Shown here one piece after another: positions 43,947 through 53,405 of a stretch of 64,000 nucleotides of DNA (positions are counted from its first letter, which is position 1; every line of letters starts with the position of its first letter). Both the position numbers and the translations under genes were made by a program. The stretch is from contig NZ_CP114291.2 in the NCBI RefSeq assembly GCF_027111355.2, forward strand, positions 1,426,001 through 1,490,000, in the 5' to 3' direction. Under the pieces are notes generated by a model. The model ran no database searches and was not told the DNA's origin. It worked only from the letters and a program-made list of their open reading frames with translations. The stretch comes from Flavobacterium eburneipallidum (GTDB lineage Bacteria > Bacteroidota > Bacteroidia > Flavobacteriales > Flavobacteriaceae).

Positions 43947-45743
43947 ATGGAAGCTATTAGAAACATTGCAATTATTGCCCACGTCGATCACGGTAAAACA
44001 ACTTTGGTTGATAAAATTATGTATCACTGTCAGTTATTTCGCGATAACGAAAATACAGGTGACTTAATCCTTGATAACAACGATTTAGAGCGCGAAAGAG
44101 GTATTACCATTACTTCAAAGAATGTTTCGGTTCAGTATAAAGGTACAAAAATCAATATTATTGATACTCCTGGTCACGCCGATTTTGGTGGAGAGGTAGA
44201 GCGTGTATTGAATATGGCCGATGGTGTTTGCCTTTTGGTAGATGCTTTTGAAGGACCAATGCCACAAACGCGTTTTGTATTGCAAAAAGCGATTGATTTA
44301 GGATTAAAACCATGCGTTGTAATCAATAAAGTAGATAAAGAAAACTGTACTCCTGAAGAAGTTCACGAAAAAGTTTTTGACTTAATGTTTGAATTAGGTG
44401 CTCAAGAATGGCAGTTGGATTTTCCAACCGTTTATGGTTCAGCTAAAAATAACTGGATGTCAGATCATTGGGAAAATGTAACGGATAATGTGGAAGCATT
44501 ATTGGATATGGTTGTTGAAAATGTACCTGCTCCTAAAGTTTCTGAAGGAACACCACAAATGTTGATTACCTCTTTAGATTTCTCTGCATTTACTGGACGT
44601 ATCGCAATTGGTCGTCTAGAAAGAGGAGTTCTTAAAGAAGGTATGCCAATCTCATTAGTAAAAAGAGACGGTACTGTATCAAAATCTCGTATAAAAGAAT
44701 TACACACTTTTGAAGGTCTTGGTCGTAAAAAAGTAGAGCAAGTTATTGCTGGAGATATTTGTGCAATCATTGGAGTAGAAGGTTTTGAAATTGGTGATAC
44801 AATCGCTGATCACGAAAACCCAGAAGGTTTGAAAACTATCGATATCGACGAGCCTACTATGAGTATGTTGTTTACAATTAATGACTCTCCTTTCTTTGGA
44901 AAAGAGGGTAAATTTGTAACTTCTCGTCATATTAGAGAGCGTTTGACAAAAGAATTAGAGAAAAACTTGGCAATGAAATTGGGTGAAACTGATTCTGCCG
45001 ATAAGTTTATGGTTTTTGGTCGTGGAGTACTTCACTTATCTGTTCTTATCGAAACTATGAGAAGAGAAGGATATGAGTTACAAATCGGTCAGCCACAAGT
45101 TATCATAAAAGAAATTGACGGTAAAAAATGTGAGCCAATTGAAGAATTAACTATCGATTTACCAGAAAGTTTATCAGGTAGAGCTGTAGAGTTCGTTACT
45201 TTGCGTAAAGGAGAAATGCTTTCTATGGAAACTAAAGGGGAGCGTATGATTGTGAAATTTAATATTCCATCTCGTGGAATTATTGGATTGCGTAACCAAT
45301 TGCTTACTGCTACTGCTGGTGAGGCTATTATGGCACACCGTTTTATAGGATACGAACCTTACAAAGGAGAAATTGCTGGACGTAACAAAGGGTCATTGAT
45401 TTCTATGGAAAAAGGAAAAGCGATTCCATATTCTATCGATAAATTACAAGATCGTGGTAAGTTTTTTGTTGAACCAAATGCTGAAATTTACGAAGGTCAG
45501 GTAATTGGAGAAAACTCACGTGGTGATGATATGTGTGTAAACGTAACCAAAGAGAAAAAACAATCTAACGTACGTTCTTCTGGAAATGATGATAAAGCTA
45601 GAATTATTCCTCCAATCATTTTCTCATTAGAAGAAGCTTTGGAATACATTCAAAAAGATGAATATGTTGAGGTTACTCCAAAATCGATTCGTTTGAGAAA
45701 AATCTATTTGACTGAAACCGATAGAAAAAGATTTAAAATCTAA
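43947..45743 (+). CDS. typA: Translational GTPase TypA/BipA
   Basis: 598 residues, a ribosome-binding GTPase important under stress and in cold. G1 HVDHGKTT, G2 region [10 protein letters not shown]3 DTPGHADF, G4 NKVD and the EF-G-like domains III and V are all present; the BipA C-terminal domain ([36 protein letters not shown]) distinguishes it from EF-G and LepA. It has its own -7 box and terminator. Confidence 0.97.
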   Translation: MEAIRNIAIIAHVDHGKTTLVDKIMYHCQLFRDNENTGDLILDNNDLERERGITITSKNVSVQYKGTKINIIDTPGHADFGGEVERVLNMADGVCLLVDAFEGPMPQTRFVLQKAIDLGLKPCVVINKVDKENCTPEEVHEKVFDLMFELGAQEWQLDFPTVYGSAKNNWMSDHWENVTDNVEALLDMVVENVPAPKVSEGTPQMLITSLDFSAFTGRIAIGRLERGVLKEGMPISLVKRDGTVSKSRIKELHTFEGLGRKKVEQVIAGDICAIIGVEGFEIGDTIADHENPEGLKTIDIDEPTMSMLFTINDSPFFGKEGKFVTSRHIRERLTKELEKNLAMKLGETDSADKFMVFGRGVLHLSVLIETMRREGYELQIGQPQVIIKEIDGKKCEPIEELTIDLPESLSGRAVEFVTLRKGEMLSMETKGERMIVKFNIPSRGIIGLRNQLLTATAGEAIMAHRFIGYEPYKGEIAGRNKGSLISMEKGKAIPYSIDKLQDRGKFFVEPNAEIYEGQVIGENSRGDDMCVNVTKEKKQSNVRSSGNDDKARIIPPIIFSLEEALEYIQKDEYVEVTPKSIRLRKIYLTETDRKRFKI

Positions 45744-45764
45744 TACGTTTTTAAATTACAATAT

Positions 45765-45800
45765 AAAAATCCCAAATTCCATATGGAGTTTGGGATTTTT
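45765..45800 (+). terminator. Terminator after typA
   Basis: Stem AAAAATCCCAAA/TTTGGGATTTTT followed by T-run. Confidence 0.9.
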
Positions 45801-45876
45801 TTTGTTTTTAAGATACAAAAAAAGCCATATCGTTTTTTGACATAGCCCTTTTGATTTGTATTGCCTGCTCAACTTT

Positions 45877-45906
45877 GTGGGCACAGAATGCAATTCTGCG
45901 CTATCC
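45877..45906. repeat. Left copy of an exact 30-bp inverted repeat (REP-like)
   Basis: This 30-mer is repeated in reverse complement at 48232-48261 without mismatch. Its centre folds as GCACAGAAT-GCA-ATTCTGCGC (one mismatch), so each copy is a hairpin by itself. It sits exactly where the XRE gene loses its N-terminal half. Confidence 0.8.
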
Positions 45907-45939
45907 CACAACAAGAAATTTATTGTAAATCAGCGCAAT

Positions 45940-46173
45940 CGGGTTCAACCTCCAGCAGATGTATTAAGTAAATTAGCTAATGTATTTGGAACCTCTATTG
46001 ATTATCTCGTAAACGGAACCATTCAAAACAAGGCAGAAGAAGCAATTGACGATAATTTACTCTTAAAACAGTTTAAAGCTGTGGAGCAAATGAAAAAAAA
46101 AGACAAAAATGTAGTTACCAAATTAATAGATGCTTTCATTCTAAAAGCTAATTTGCAACAGCAACTTTCTTAA
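45940..46173 (+). pseudogene. XRE-family regulator lacking its N-terminal HTH part
   Basis: The readable end is RVQPPADVLSKLANVFGTSI DYLVNGT (two parts), the last helices of a HTH_3 domain, followed by a helical C-terminal region NLLLKQFKAVEQMKKKDKNV. The recognition helices should come before QPPAD, but the upstream sequence is unrelated and includes the 30-bp repeat. An open frame extends up to 45856 but that start would give a chimeric protein, so I call it a remnant. It still has a perfect terminator. Confidence 0.75.
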
Positions 46174-46176
46174 CAT

Positions 46177-46206
46177 AAAAAAACCGAGCAATTGCTCGGT
46201 TTTTTT
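46177..46206 (+). terminator. Terminator of the XRE remnant
   Basis: Stem AAAACCGAGCA/TGCTCGGTTTT with a two-base loop and flanking A and T runs. Confidence 0.88.
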
Positions 46207-46222
46207 ATGTTTGTTTTTGCGT

Positions 46223-46268
46223 TACCCACGTTTATGGGTACGAGCTTGAAGCTCGCACTAGCCTAGTG
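46223..46268. repeat. Three abutting small hairpins
   Basis: TACCCA-CGTTTA-TGGGTA (46223-46240), CGAGCTT-G-AAGCTCG (46241-46255) and CACTAG-C-CTAGTG (46256-46268) follow each other with no spacing. The cluster resembles the palindrome groups elsewhere in this window and has no coding content. Confidence 0.6.
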
Positions 46269-46323
46269 TTACCTAATGCTTGCACCGACGGAGGTTATTG
46301 CTTTAGGACATAGAAAAAGATGT

Positions 46324-46653
46324 TTATTTAAATCTTTGATAATCTTCCCATTTTTTTGTGTCAGAATAATAGGTTTTTACATCTTCACTGGATTTTGCAA
46401 ACCAAATAATATAATTTGAATTGTCCTTTTTCTCGTAATATAAAGGAGGATTATTCTCGTCAATTATTTCTATTCCAATATCAGAAAGTGAATTAGGTAG
46501 TTTTTTATATTTTGCTTTATAATTTTCAATTTTTTCTATAATCTCACTTCCTTGAGAAGTTAATCTATTTTCTTTTTCAGTTCTTAAATAAAAAAACCAA
46601 ACGAAAAATAATAACATTAATGTTGTAAATATTAAACCTATTTTCTTCTTCAT
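46324..46653 (-). CDS. Candidate immunity protein of the Rhs fragment (one membrane helix)
   Basis: 109 residues with one N-terminal helix (IGLIFTTLMLLFFVWFFYL) and a soluble region, SEIIEKIENYKAKYKKLPNS, LSDIGIEI and YYEKKDNSNYIIWFAKSSED. Its gene begins 3 nt after the end of the Rhs gene. In Rhs loci that position is normally held by the immunity gene for the C-terminal toxin. I do not know the family. The pairing is inferred from position. Confidence 0.6.
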   Translation of the reverse strand: MKKKIGLIFTTLMLLFFVWFFYLRTEKENRLTSQGSEIIEKIENYKAKYKKLPNSLSDIGIEIIDENNPPLYYEKKDNSNYIIWFAKSSEDVKTYYSDTKKWEDYQRFK

Positions 46654-46656
46654 AAC

Positions 46657-47955
46657 TTATTGATTTGATTTTGTATAAACTCCTTCAGTAGTATGATTTG
46701 TTCTAGTTGGCTCACTCAAGTTTGCATCTGTTGCAGGTAATGTTGAATAATTTGGAGCATTTTGTGGTTTAGTCGCCCCCATAGTATTAAGGTAGTTTTG
46801 CAGTTGTTCTCCTAAAGTCATTTCGCTGTTTGGATTAAAATAATTTGCTCCAAAATCTGCTCCCCACTTATCACTTGGTAAATCCTCATAACTGTAAGCA
46901 GAATGTCCCGCAACAAGCCTATCTGACATCTCTTGTTGATATCCAACTTGAACAGCATCTCCAACAGGGTTAATATTATCTGCTTTAGCCTGAGCTTGTG
47001 CACGTTGCGAAGGAGATAAATTAGAGTCATTAGCTGTTTTCTGATATGCTTCTTTGTTTGTCTTACTCTCGTAAGCTTTACCAGCATAAAACATAAAATG
47101 AGACATATCAAGCCAACCAACTCTTTCAGTATAAATATATTTGTCTTTACTTGTATTAAAAGGATTAGTTGTCATAGGTTCTGGTCGCATATGTGCCCAA
47201 TTCATTTCTGTTTTGCCTAATCTCATCATAGCGTTATGTGCATTATTTCCAGTCAATGTTCCCATTCTTGACCTTGTATTATTTAAAAATGCAACAAATC
47301 CTTGAGAAGTTCCTGCTTGTGGTTTTATTGGCTCACGACCATCTGGGTCGGTTAAAACTATTGGATTATTCAAGCAATATGTATAAGGACTAACGCCTGG
47401 CATTTTTTGTGCTAACGGGTCAACATTCATCCAGCTACCCAAAGCAGGGGCATAATTCCTCGCTCCATAGTCGTACAAGTTAAGCTCCAGCTCGTCTTGC
47501 AGTTCCTTGCCGTTATACTTATACTTGTAATCCAATTGAGCATTATTACTATTGTATCCTTTGTGTTTCAGTCCAAAGGGGTAATAGTTGCTTTCTTCTA
47601 GTATTTCGTTATTAGCAATCGTCCCGTCATTATTAATGTCTTGATAACTTATTCTTGTGTTTCCTAAATGGTCTTTATAGTTAAATACATAACTATAAAC
47701 ACCTGAACTATTTTTTACATATCCTTGCACTGTTGGGAAAAATTGCAATACATTGTTTTGGTATTGAAAACCACCCAAATAATTAGTAAGTATTGTGCTG
47801 GATGGTGTATTTACTATTACTTGTTTTTCTAGTTTTTGTCCAACTGCGTTGTAAATATAAACAATGTTTCCAGTTGCTCCAAATGTTATTTTGGTGGGTA
47901 GGTTAATGTGGTTATATATGATTTCAGTAATATTTTTGTTTCTGTCAACAGTCAT
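46657..47955 (-). CDS. Rhs/YD-repeat C-terminal fragment with unknown C-terminal domain
   Basis: 432 residues from the first ATG, but the YD frame continues upstream (YDANGNM) to the junction near 47982, so it is a 5'-truncated Rhs gene. The core is intact: YYPFGLKHKGYN, YKYNGKELQDELELNLYDYG, ARNYAPALGSWMNVDPLAQK and PYTYCLNNPIVLTDPDG. After DPDG comes a variable domain with MSHFMFYAGKAYE, GHSAYSYEDLPSDKWGADFG and NYLNTMGAT, of a kind I cannot assign to a known toxin. Rhs C-terminal regions are usually polymorphic toxins. With no signal or N-terminal shell, expression is doubtful. Confidence 0.72.
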   Translation of the reverse strand: MTVDRNKNITEIIYNHINLPTKITFGATGNIVYIYNAVGQKLEKQVIVNTPSSTILTNYLGGFQYQNNVLQFFPTVQGYVKNSSGVYSYVFNYKDHLGNTRISYQDINNDGTIANNEILEESNYYPFGLKHKGYNSNNAQLDYKYKYNGKELQDELELNLYDYGARNYAPALGSWMNVDPLAQKMPGVSPYTYCLNNPIVLTDPDGREPIKPQAGTSQGFVAFLNNTRSRMGTLTGNNAHNAMMRLGKTEMNWAHMRPEPMTTNPFNTSKDKYIYTERVGWLDMSHFMFYAGKAYESKTNKEAYQKTANDSNLSPSQRAQAQAKADNINPVGDAVQVGYQQEMSDRLVAGHSAYSYEDLPSDKWGADFGANYFNPNSEMTLGEQLQNYLNTMGATKPQNAPNYSTLPATDANLSEPTRTNHTTEGVYTKSNQ

Positions 47956-47974
47956 ATTGCCATTGGCATCATAA

Positions 47975-48196
47975 CCAAATGCCGCAGGAATTCAAAAAGC
48001 AATTAAAATAGGAGAATTCAAAACCTGTGACAATTACAATCATTGCGTTTTAACCAGTGCAACCATAAGCCCTGACGGAAAAAAAGTAGTGGTTTTAAGT
48101 CACGATAAAATCGTGTTGTTTCAAGGTTTTCAAGACGATTTGTTTCATAAAGGAACGCAAACCGAAATTCTATTGGGTGATTTTTCTCAAAAAGAA
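47975..48196 (+). pseudogene. 222-bp broken copy of the lipoprotein gene at 56895
   Basis: It aligns without gaps to 57438-57659 (same strand), with about 19 mismatches by eye. Two long tracts, the first about 55 nt from 48011 and the last about 76 nt up to 48196, are identical, while differences cluster in between and at the left end. The frame stays open (GEFKTCDNYNHCVLTSATIS) and ends after EPNRSDM at a TAA. The left end meets the truncated Rhs gene. It is a fragment without a start. Confidence 0.85.
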
Positions 48197-48434
48197 CCCA
48201 ATCGCTCTGATATGTAAAATAGTCCTTTTGTGGATAGCGCAGAATTGCATTCTGTGCCCACTCCAATTGGCAACTAAAACAAAATTATTAAAACAATTTC
48301 CAATTCATATTCTAAACCTGTATAATTATATACTAATATTCCTTAAGTTGATGGCTTTAAGTTATTTAATATTTACACCTTTTTACAGAATGTAGCTTTG
48401 TCGGTCTTATTTTGTTTGCTTAACTGGATGTTTT
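48197..48434. other. Gap between island and T9SS cargo genes
   Basis: The right 30-bp repeat lies at 48232-48261. The remainder to 48434 shows no gene or clear terminator. Confidence 0.5.
48232..48261. repeat. Right copy of the exact 30-bp inverted repeat
   Basis: Perfect reverse complement of 45877-45906. Together the copies bracket 2.3 kb of broken genes. Confidence 0.8.
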
Positions 48435-51400
48435 TTACCTTTTCAAGCTAAAATGACCTTTGGCTTCTCTGCCATCACCTAATTGTAACGTGTACCAATA
48501 ATCATCAGAAGGCAATGGGTTTCCATTAAAGTTTCCATCCCAACCTATGTCGCTGGCTGATAGTTTTTTTAGAAGTTTTCCATATCTGTCATAAATATAA
48601 ATGATAGAATTGGCATTTTCGGTAGTGTTTATTCCTTTTACATTCCAATAATCGTTGTATCCGTCATTGTTTGGTGTAAAGAATTTTGGAACTCCAACAA
48701 CGGCTATGGTTCTAGAAACGGTATCGCAACCATTTTTGTCTTTTATATAAAGCTCGTGAATTCCAGATGGAATATTAACAAACGTATTGGAGTCTTGAAA
48801 AAATCCAGTTGGTTCGTCCAGACTGTATTGATAATCTCCGGTTCCTGTAACAGTTATGGTCACTGTATTGGTATCAGCCATATCAGTAACGGCAACGGTT
48901 TGAATTTCTGCAATGGCTGATGAGGTTACTTTTATAATTCTAATTCGGCTACATCCAGTAGTATTGATTACTTCGACAGTATAAACACCTTCGGTAGTTA
49001 CGTTTAATGTTGGTGCGATTTCAGTTGGCAAAACACTTCCGTCTTTCGACCAAATATAAGCATAATCGCTTGCTGGTGAGCCGTCTTCAATTCCTGCTTG
49101 GAGTTGAATATTAAATATCGGTTGATTGCAAATTAATACATCATCACTTCCATCAAGATTCAAATTGATTTTAGGCAGAGGATTGACTATAAATGGTAAA
49201 ATTACCGAAGCAGTGCAAGTATTGTTTACTGGATTTATTACTGTTGCAGTAACGTTTTGAGTTCCTGTTACAAAAGGATTTGGTAACGGACTTGACAATA
49301 GATTTCCGCTTCCATCAAGATATTGAACCATCATTCCTGTTTGTCCTCCTAAAATAGTAGCTTCAAATGTTGTGGTATCAAAAGCAATTTTTCCGTCTTG
49401 AGTCAAAGGATCAGCTTCATCATCACAGCTTGTTGTCAAATTTGCAGGAACGGCAAAAGCTTGTGGTAAATCATCTACAATGAATTGAATAGTGGTTTCG
49501 TCGGAACATTTTTCAGTAGTGTTATTGGTAACAACCACTCTAATTGTTTGCGAAGTGGAGTTAAATGTCGCTGGAAACGGGCTGGTTATCAAAACGCCAT
49601 TAGCATCTTTAAGAGGATTATTGTTTGCATCAAAATAAGTTACTGTAACTGGAAACGATTGATTCGTTCCTAATAAAGTAGTTTCTAGACTTGAGGTGTC
49701 AAAAGGAAAAATCCCGTCATGATTGTCGTCACATTGTCTTGGAATGCTAACTGGATTAGCAAACGGCAATTTTTCAACGGTTAAAGTTACAAAAGGCCCC
49801 AAACCATAACAAGCATTATCAACATCACTATCGACACGAACCCAAATGTTTTGAGTATTTGGATAGCCAATGTTTCTGTAATTTGAAATATCTGTAATAG
49901 CATTGAGTTCAGCCAAGGCATCGGCTTGATTTTTATAATATTTTATGCTATAATTTCCAGCTGGTAATAAAGCTTTAATGTCGTTTGTAACGCTGCTAAA
50001 ATTGAAAGTAGCAATTCCATCTCTTTTATCATTATTGGCGTTGTTCAAACCGTTAGTGTCTAATAAATCATCACACTCTACAAAAGGTCGGTTGAAAGTA
50101 CTTGGAATCTGGGTAGCCGAAACTTTCAAGGTTATTTTTGCTACTCTAAAGCAACCATTGGTATTGGTCACTCTTGTCCAAACGTCCATTGTGCTTGGTG
50201 TTGTATTGGTAAAAGCTAAAGGCGTTGTAATAAGTTGAGCAGCATTGGCAGTGTTGGCTCCTGCTAAAGTGCTGTAATACGTAAAAGTTTCATTGGCAGC
50301 ATTACTCGAAATTTCATTGTTTTTCACCGTCAAATTGAAGGCTGATCGGGCATCCAAATCATCATCGCATTGTACTATTGTTACGTCATTTACAATCGGT
50401 AATGGATAAATTGTTAGTGTGGTTTCAGCAGAAGTTAGTCCACATGAATTTCCTGTTTTGTTTAATACGACACGGTATTTGTAGCCGTTCATAGCATTGG
50501 TGATTGTCGAGATAATTAACGGATTTGCATTGACATTGGGATAAGTGGCACTGTTGGAAAGGTTATTCCAATTGATACCATCTGTTGATAATTGCCATTG
50601 ATAGCTATTTCCGCCATTGTCAACTAACGAAATACTAGCGTTTTGCAATTCGCAAGTTGGTGCAACAATAGGTTGTGTTGTGATTACTATTGGCGCAGCT
50701 GTGGTATAATTGGGATGAGGAGCTGTATAAGGAGCTCCAATAACTTTTCCGTTTGAATCAACTGTTATTGGTGAATTTCCGAATTTACCATCAACATCTC
50801 CATCTAAAAACCCTGCTTCAATCACGTCATTACATAAATCATTATCGCTATCTGAATCGCGGTAATTGCGAATTCCGTCCGCATCTGTGTCAATTCCAAT
50901 TTCAACGGAATCTAAAATTCCATCGTTGTCACTATCTAAATCCAGATAATCAGGAATTCCATCGTTGTCATTATCAAAAGGTGTAAAACCAGGTTCAAAA
51001 GCATTGTCTAAACCATTTTTGTTGGTGTCCGCATTTGACAAAGTAATCATGTTGTTTACTTGAGCTTCAATTACATCTGGAATACCATCGTTATCACTAT
51101 CAATATCCAATTGGTCGGGATTTCCATCTAAATCGGAATCTTTGGGAACACAACTGGCAAAAAACTTTAAACTTACTTGGTTGGGATTGGTATCAGAAAG
51201 ATTTTTGTGGGTAAAACTGATTGAATTAGATAAATAAGTCAAAAATTTAAAATTTCCAGTTCCTGCTACTAAAGGGACAGTACTATTAAGTCTAAAACGG
51301 ATTTCAAAAGACGAATATTCGGTTATGCCACTTTCGTAAATGCCATCATAATTGGTGTCAATCAGCAATTGATTGTCTGGATTGAGAACGGTTATGGTTT

Positions 51401-53381
51401 TGTTCACATCTGAATTTATGATGTATTCTGCATCGGCGTTTAATAAATCCGTTGTGTTTGCTGTCGTTACATATTCCATTCCTAAACTTATGGGATTGGT
51501 AAAAGTCATTTTATAAGTAACCTTTTTATCAACTCCAGCTGGAACAGTAGTAATGAAACTTCCATCAGAAATTCCCGTAATGGTTCCTCCGCTTGATATT
51601 GTTTGTCCTGTAAAAGAATTGGAATAAGTGCCAACTGCAACTGTTCCTGCGGCAATATTGGTCAAATCTATATTTTGGTTTCCGTAAGATTCAGTACAAT
51701 TAGTGATTCCGTCATTGTCATTGTCAATATCAATATTGTCGTTTACTTTGTCTGAATCAATATCTGTTGGGCACTCGCTTACTGGAATTTTGTCTGAAAA
51801 AATAGGAATTCCACAAGCTAAAGTCGTTCCTCTTACTTGATAATATCCTGAAGCTGTTGGATTGTAACTATTAGAAGTTTCTCCTAAAATTTCAACATCA
51901 TTTTTAAACCATTGAAAAATATCATAAGAAGATAAAGTACTGATTTTTAGTTCTATATTCGGAATACAGTTGGAATTTGCACCTACTTTTATTTCGGAGA
52001 TAATTTCTGGTTTGATGTCAAAGCCCGAATAATAGCCACCATAAGTAGCAGCATTATTAGTCCCGTAATAAGAAACATAAACTTGCTTGGTCGATTTCAC
52101 AGAGATATTACCTGTTAATCTGGCTATAGAATAGCGCTCAAATCCAGGATTTCCAGTAATTGCTGTTGCCGATCCTATTGCTACAGAATTGCCGTTTTCG
52201 TATACATTTACAATAGCTCCTTTTTCAGTAACAATATTCAAACCTGCTTCAGGGAAGGGGTTATTTCCTATAGATCCAATGACTGGAATATTATCCACAC
52301 TATTAGGAGTCGAACAATTGAGTGGTGGCACAAAAAACATATTCTGATTGGCTGGAGAAGCGGATCCGCCGATACTTTGGTAAGCAAAGACATTGTCAGA
52401 GGTAGTAACATATAAATTCCCATTACTGAATTGGCTTCCGTCGATAACTACATAATCGCCAGCATTGGCAATAGTGGTGTAAGGTGTTGTGCTGCCATTC
52501 AAAAAAACATCGATGTTTGGAGTATGAGCTATTAATAAAACACGTTCTAAATCGTCATTTCCAATCCCTTTTACAAAAATATATTCTTTTCCTATTTTTT
52601 CTAAAGATACTATTTGGTCAAAACCTAAATCTCTACCATTAGTACTAGTGCTATTGCTACCACCAAAAGAGCCCGAATTCACTACAACATCTTTATTGGA
52701 TTCTACTAATGCGCCAATTATTTTACTACTGTTAGATGGAAATCCAGAGCCTGTAAAGTTTTCTAAAGCCATGGTGTAGCTTTCATTCTTTTTTAAAGTT
52801 ACAGTAATGGGACCGTTATAAACAGTGCCATTTGCAAATACGGTTCCAATGGGAATATTAGAAATAGTTACTGTTGTATTGTTTTCTGTAGATAAAATGG
52901 AGGCAAAATTCAATAAACTGAAATCTACGTTAGGATTGAGCATCGCTCCAAGTCTAAATGTAGTTCCCAATGCGCTATTTCCTTTAGAAACTAATCCTCC
53001 AGCATGATTATAACCACCGTTATTAGTTCTGGCAGAATTGACTCTCATACTTACATAAACCAAGGCTTCGGCTTCTATTATAAAGCCTTTGTCTTGGGTA
53101 ATTCCGGTACTGAATTTCGGTGTGATTAAGCGAGTGTTATTTCCAGTTCCGATGTAATGTACATAAGGAGTCGTATTGCTAACTGTAGCACTTATAGTAG
53201 CTCCACCAATTTCAATGATTTTGAAATTTATAGGGGTTATACTAGGCGTTGAAATGTATAAATAATGATCTTCTGCTAGACCATCTTGAGCAATTACTGG
53301 TGGTATATAATGTGTTTTGCTAAATTGAGCTAAACAACTCATGGAGGCAAAAACTAAACAAATGATAAATATCTTTTTCAT
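48435..53381 (-). CDS. T9SS type B cargo protein with IgGFc-like, TSP3 and repeat regions
   Basis: 1648 residues. Signal MKKIFIICLVFASMSCLAQ; an IgGFc-binding-like N-terminal part (YVHYIGTGNNTRLITPKFST); TSP3-type repeats (DNIDIDNDNDGITN; DSDLDGNPDQLDIDSDNDG); then several similar modules of the form CDD..D...FD.. (CDDDLDARSAFNL, CDDLLDTNGL, CDDNHDGIFPFD, CDDEADPLTQDG). The C-terminal type B sorting domain runs FFTPNNDGYNDYWNVKGI through ASDIGWDGNFNGNPLPSDDY to KGHFSLKR. It is exported by T9SS and linked to the surface, likely as an adhesin. The following gene is a smaller paralog. Confidence 0.94.
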   Translation of the reverse strand: MKKIFIICLVFASMSCLAQFSKTHYIPPVIAQDGLAEDHYLYISTPSITPINFKIIEIGGATISATVSNTTPYVHYIGTGNNTRLITPKFSTGITQDKGFIIEAEALVYVSMRVNSARTNNGGYNHAGGLVSKGNSALGTTFRLGAMLNPNVDFSLLNFASILSTENNTTVTISNIPIGTVFANGTVYNGPITVTLKKNESYTMALENFTGSGFPSNSSKIIGALVESNKDVVVNSGSFGGSNSTSTNGRDLGFDQIVSLEKIGKEYIFVKGIGNDDLERVLLIAHTPNIDVFLNGSTTPYTTIANAGDYVVIDGSQFSNGNLYVTTSDNVFAYQSIGGSASPANQNMFFVPPLNCSTPNSVDNIPVIGSIGNNPFPEAGLNIVTEKGAIVNVYENGNSVAIGSATAITGNPGFERYSIARLTGNISVKSTKQVYVSYYGTNNAATYGGYYSGFDIKPEIISEIKVGANSNCIPNIELKISTLSSYDIFQWFKNDVEILGETSNSYNPTASGYYQVRGTTLACGIPIFSDKIPVSECPTDIDSDKVNDNIDIDNDNDGITNCTESYGNQNIDLTNIAAGTVAVGTYSNSFTGQTISSGGTITGISDGSFITTVPAGVDKKVTYKMTFTNPISLGMEYVTTANTTDLLNADAEYIINSDVNKTITVLNPDNQLLIDTNYDGIYESGITEYSSFEIRFRLNSTVPLVAGTGNFKFLTYLSNSISFTHKNLSDTNPNQVSLKFFASCVPKDSDLDGNPDQLDIDSDNDGIPDVIEAQVNNMITLSNADTNKNGLDNAFEPGFTPFDNDNDGIPDYLDLDSDNDGILDSVEIGIDTDADGIRNYRDSDSDNDLCNDVIEAGFLDGDVDGKFGNSPITVDSNGKVIGAPYTAPHPNYTTAAPIVITTQPIVAPTCELQNASISLVDNGGNSYQWQLSTDGINWNNLSNSATYPNVNANPLIISTITNAMNGYKYRVVLNKTGNSCGLTSAETTLTIYPLPIVNDVTIVQCDDDLDARSAFNLTVKNNEISSNAANETFTYYSTLAGANTANAAQLITTPLAFTNTTPSTMDVWTRVTNTNGCFRVAKITLKVSATQIPSTFNRPFVECDDLLDTNGLNNANNDKRDGIATFNFSSVTNDIKALLPAGNYSIKYYKNQADALAELNAITDISNYRNIGYPNTQNIWVRVDSDVDNACYGLGPFVTLTVEKLPFANPVSIPRQCDDNHDGIFPFDTSSLETTLLGTNQSFPVTVTYFDANNNPLKDANGVLITSPFPATFNSTSQTIRVVVTNNTTEKCSDETTIQFIVDDLPQAFAVPANLTTSCDDEADPLTQDGKIAFDTTTFEATILGGQTGMMVQYLDGSGNLLSSPLPNPFVTGTQNVTATVINPVNNTCTASVILPFIVNPLPKINLNLDGSDDVLICNQPIFNIQLQAGIEDGSPASDYAYIWSKDGSVLPTEIAPTLNVTTEGVYTVEVINTTGCSRIRIIKVTSSAIAEIQTVAVTDMADTNTVTITVTGTGDYQYSLDEPTGFFQDSNTFVNIPSGIHELYIKDKNGCDTVSRTIAVVGVPKFFTPNNDGYNDYWNVKGINTTENANSIIYIYDRYGKLLKKLSASDIGWDGNFNGNPLPSDDYWYTLQLGDGREAKGHFSLKR

Positions 53382-53405
53382 TCGTTAAAAATAATAAAAT
53401 ATAAG

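Noticed and set aside
45856..45939. Upstream extension of the XRE frame
   Set aside because: It passes through the 30-bp repeat and unrelated sequence; homologous HTH helices are absent.
48018..48266. Minus-strand 82-codon frame across the broken lipoprotein copy
   Set aside because: It is antisense to the 222-bp fragment, which keeps its open frame on the plus strand.
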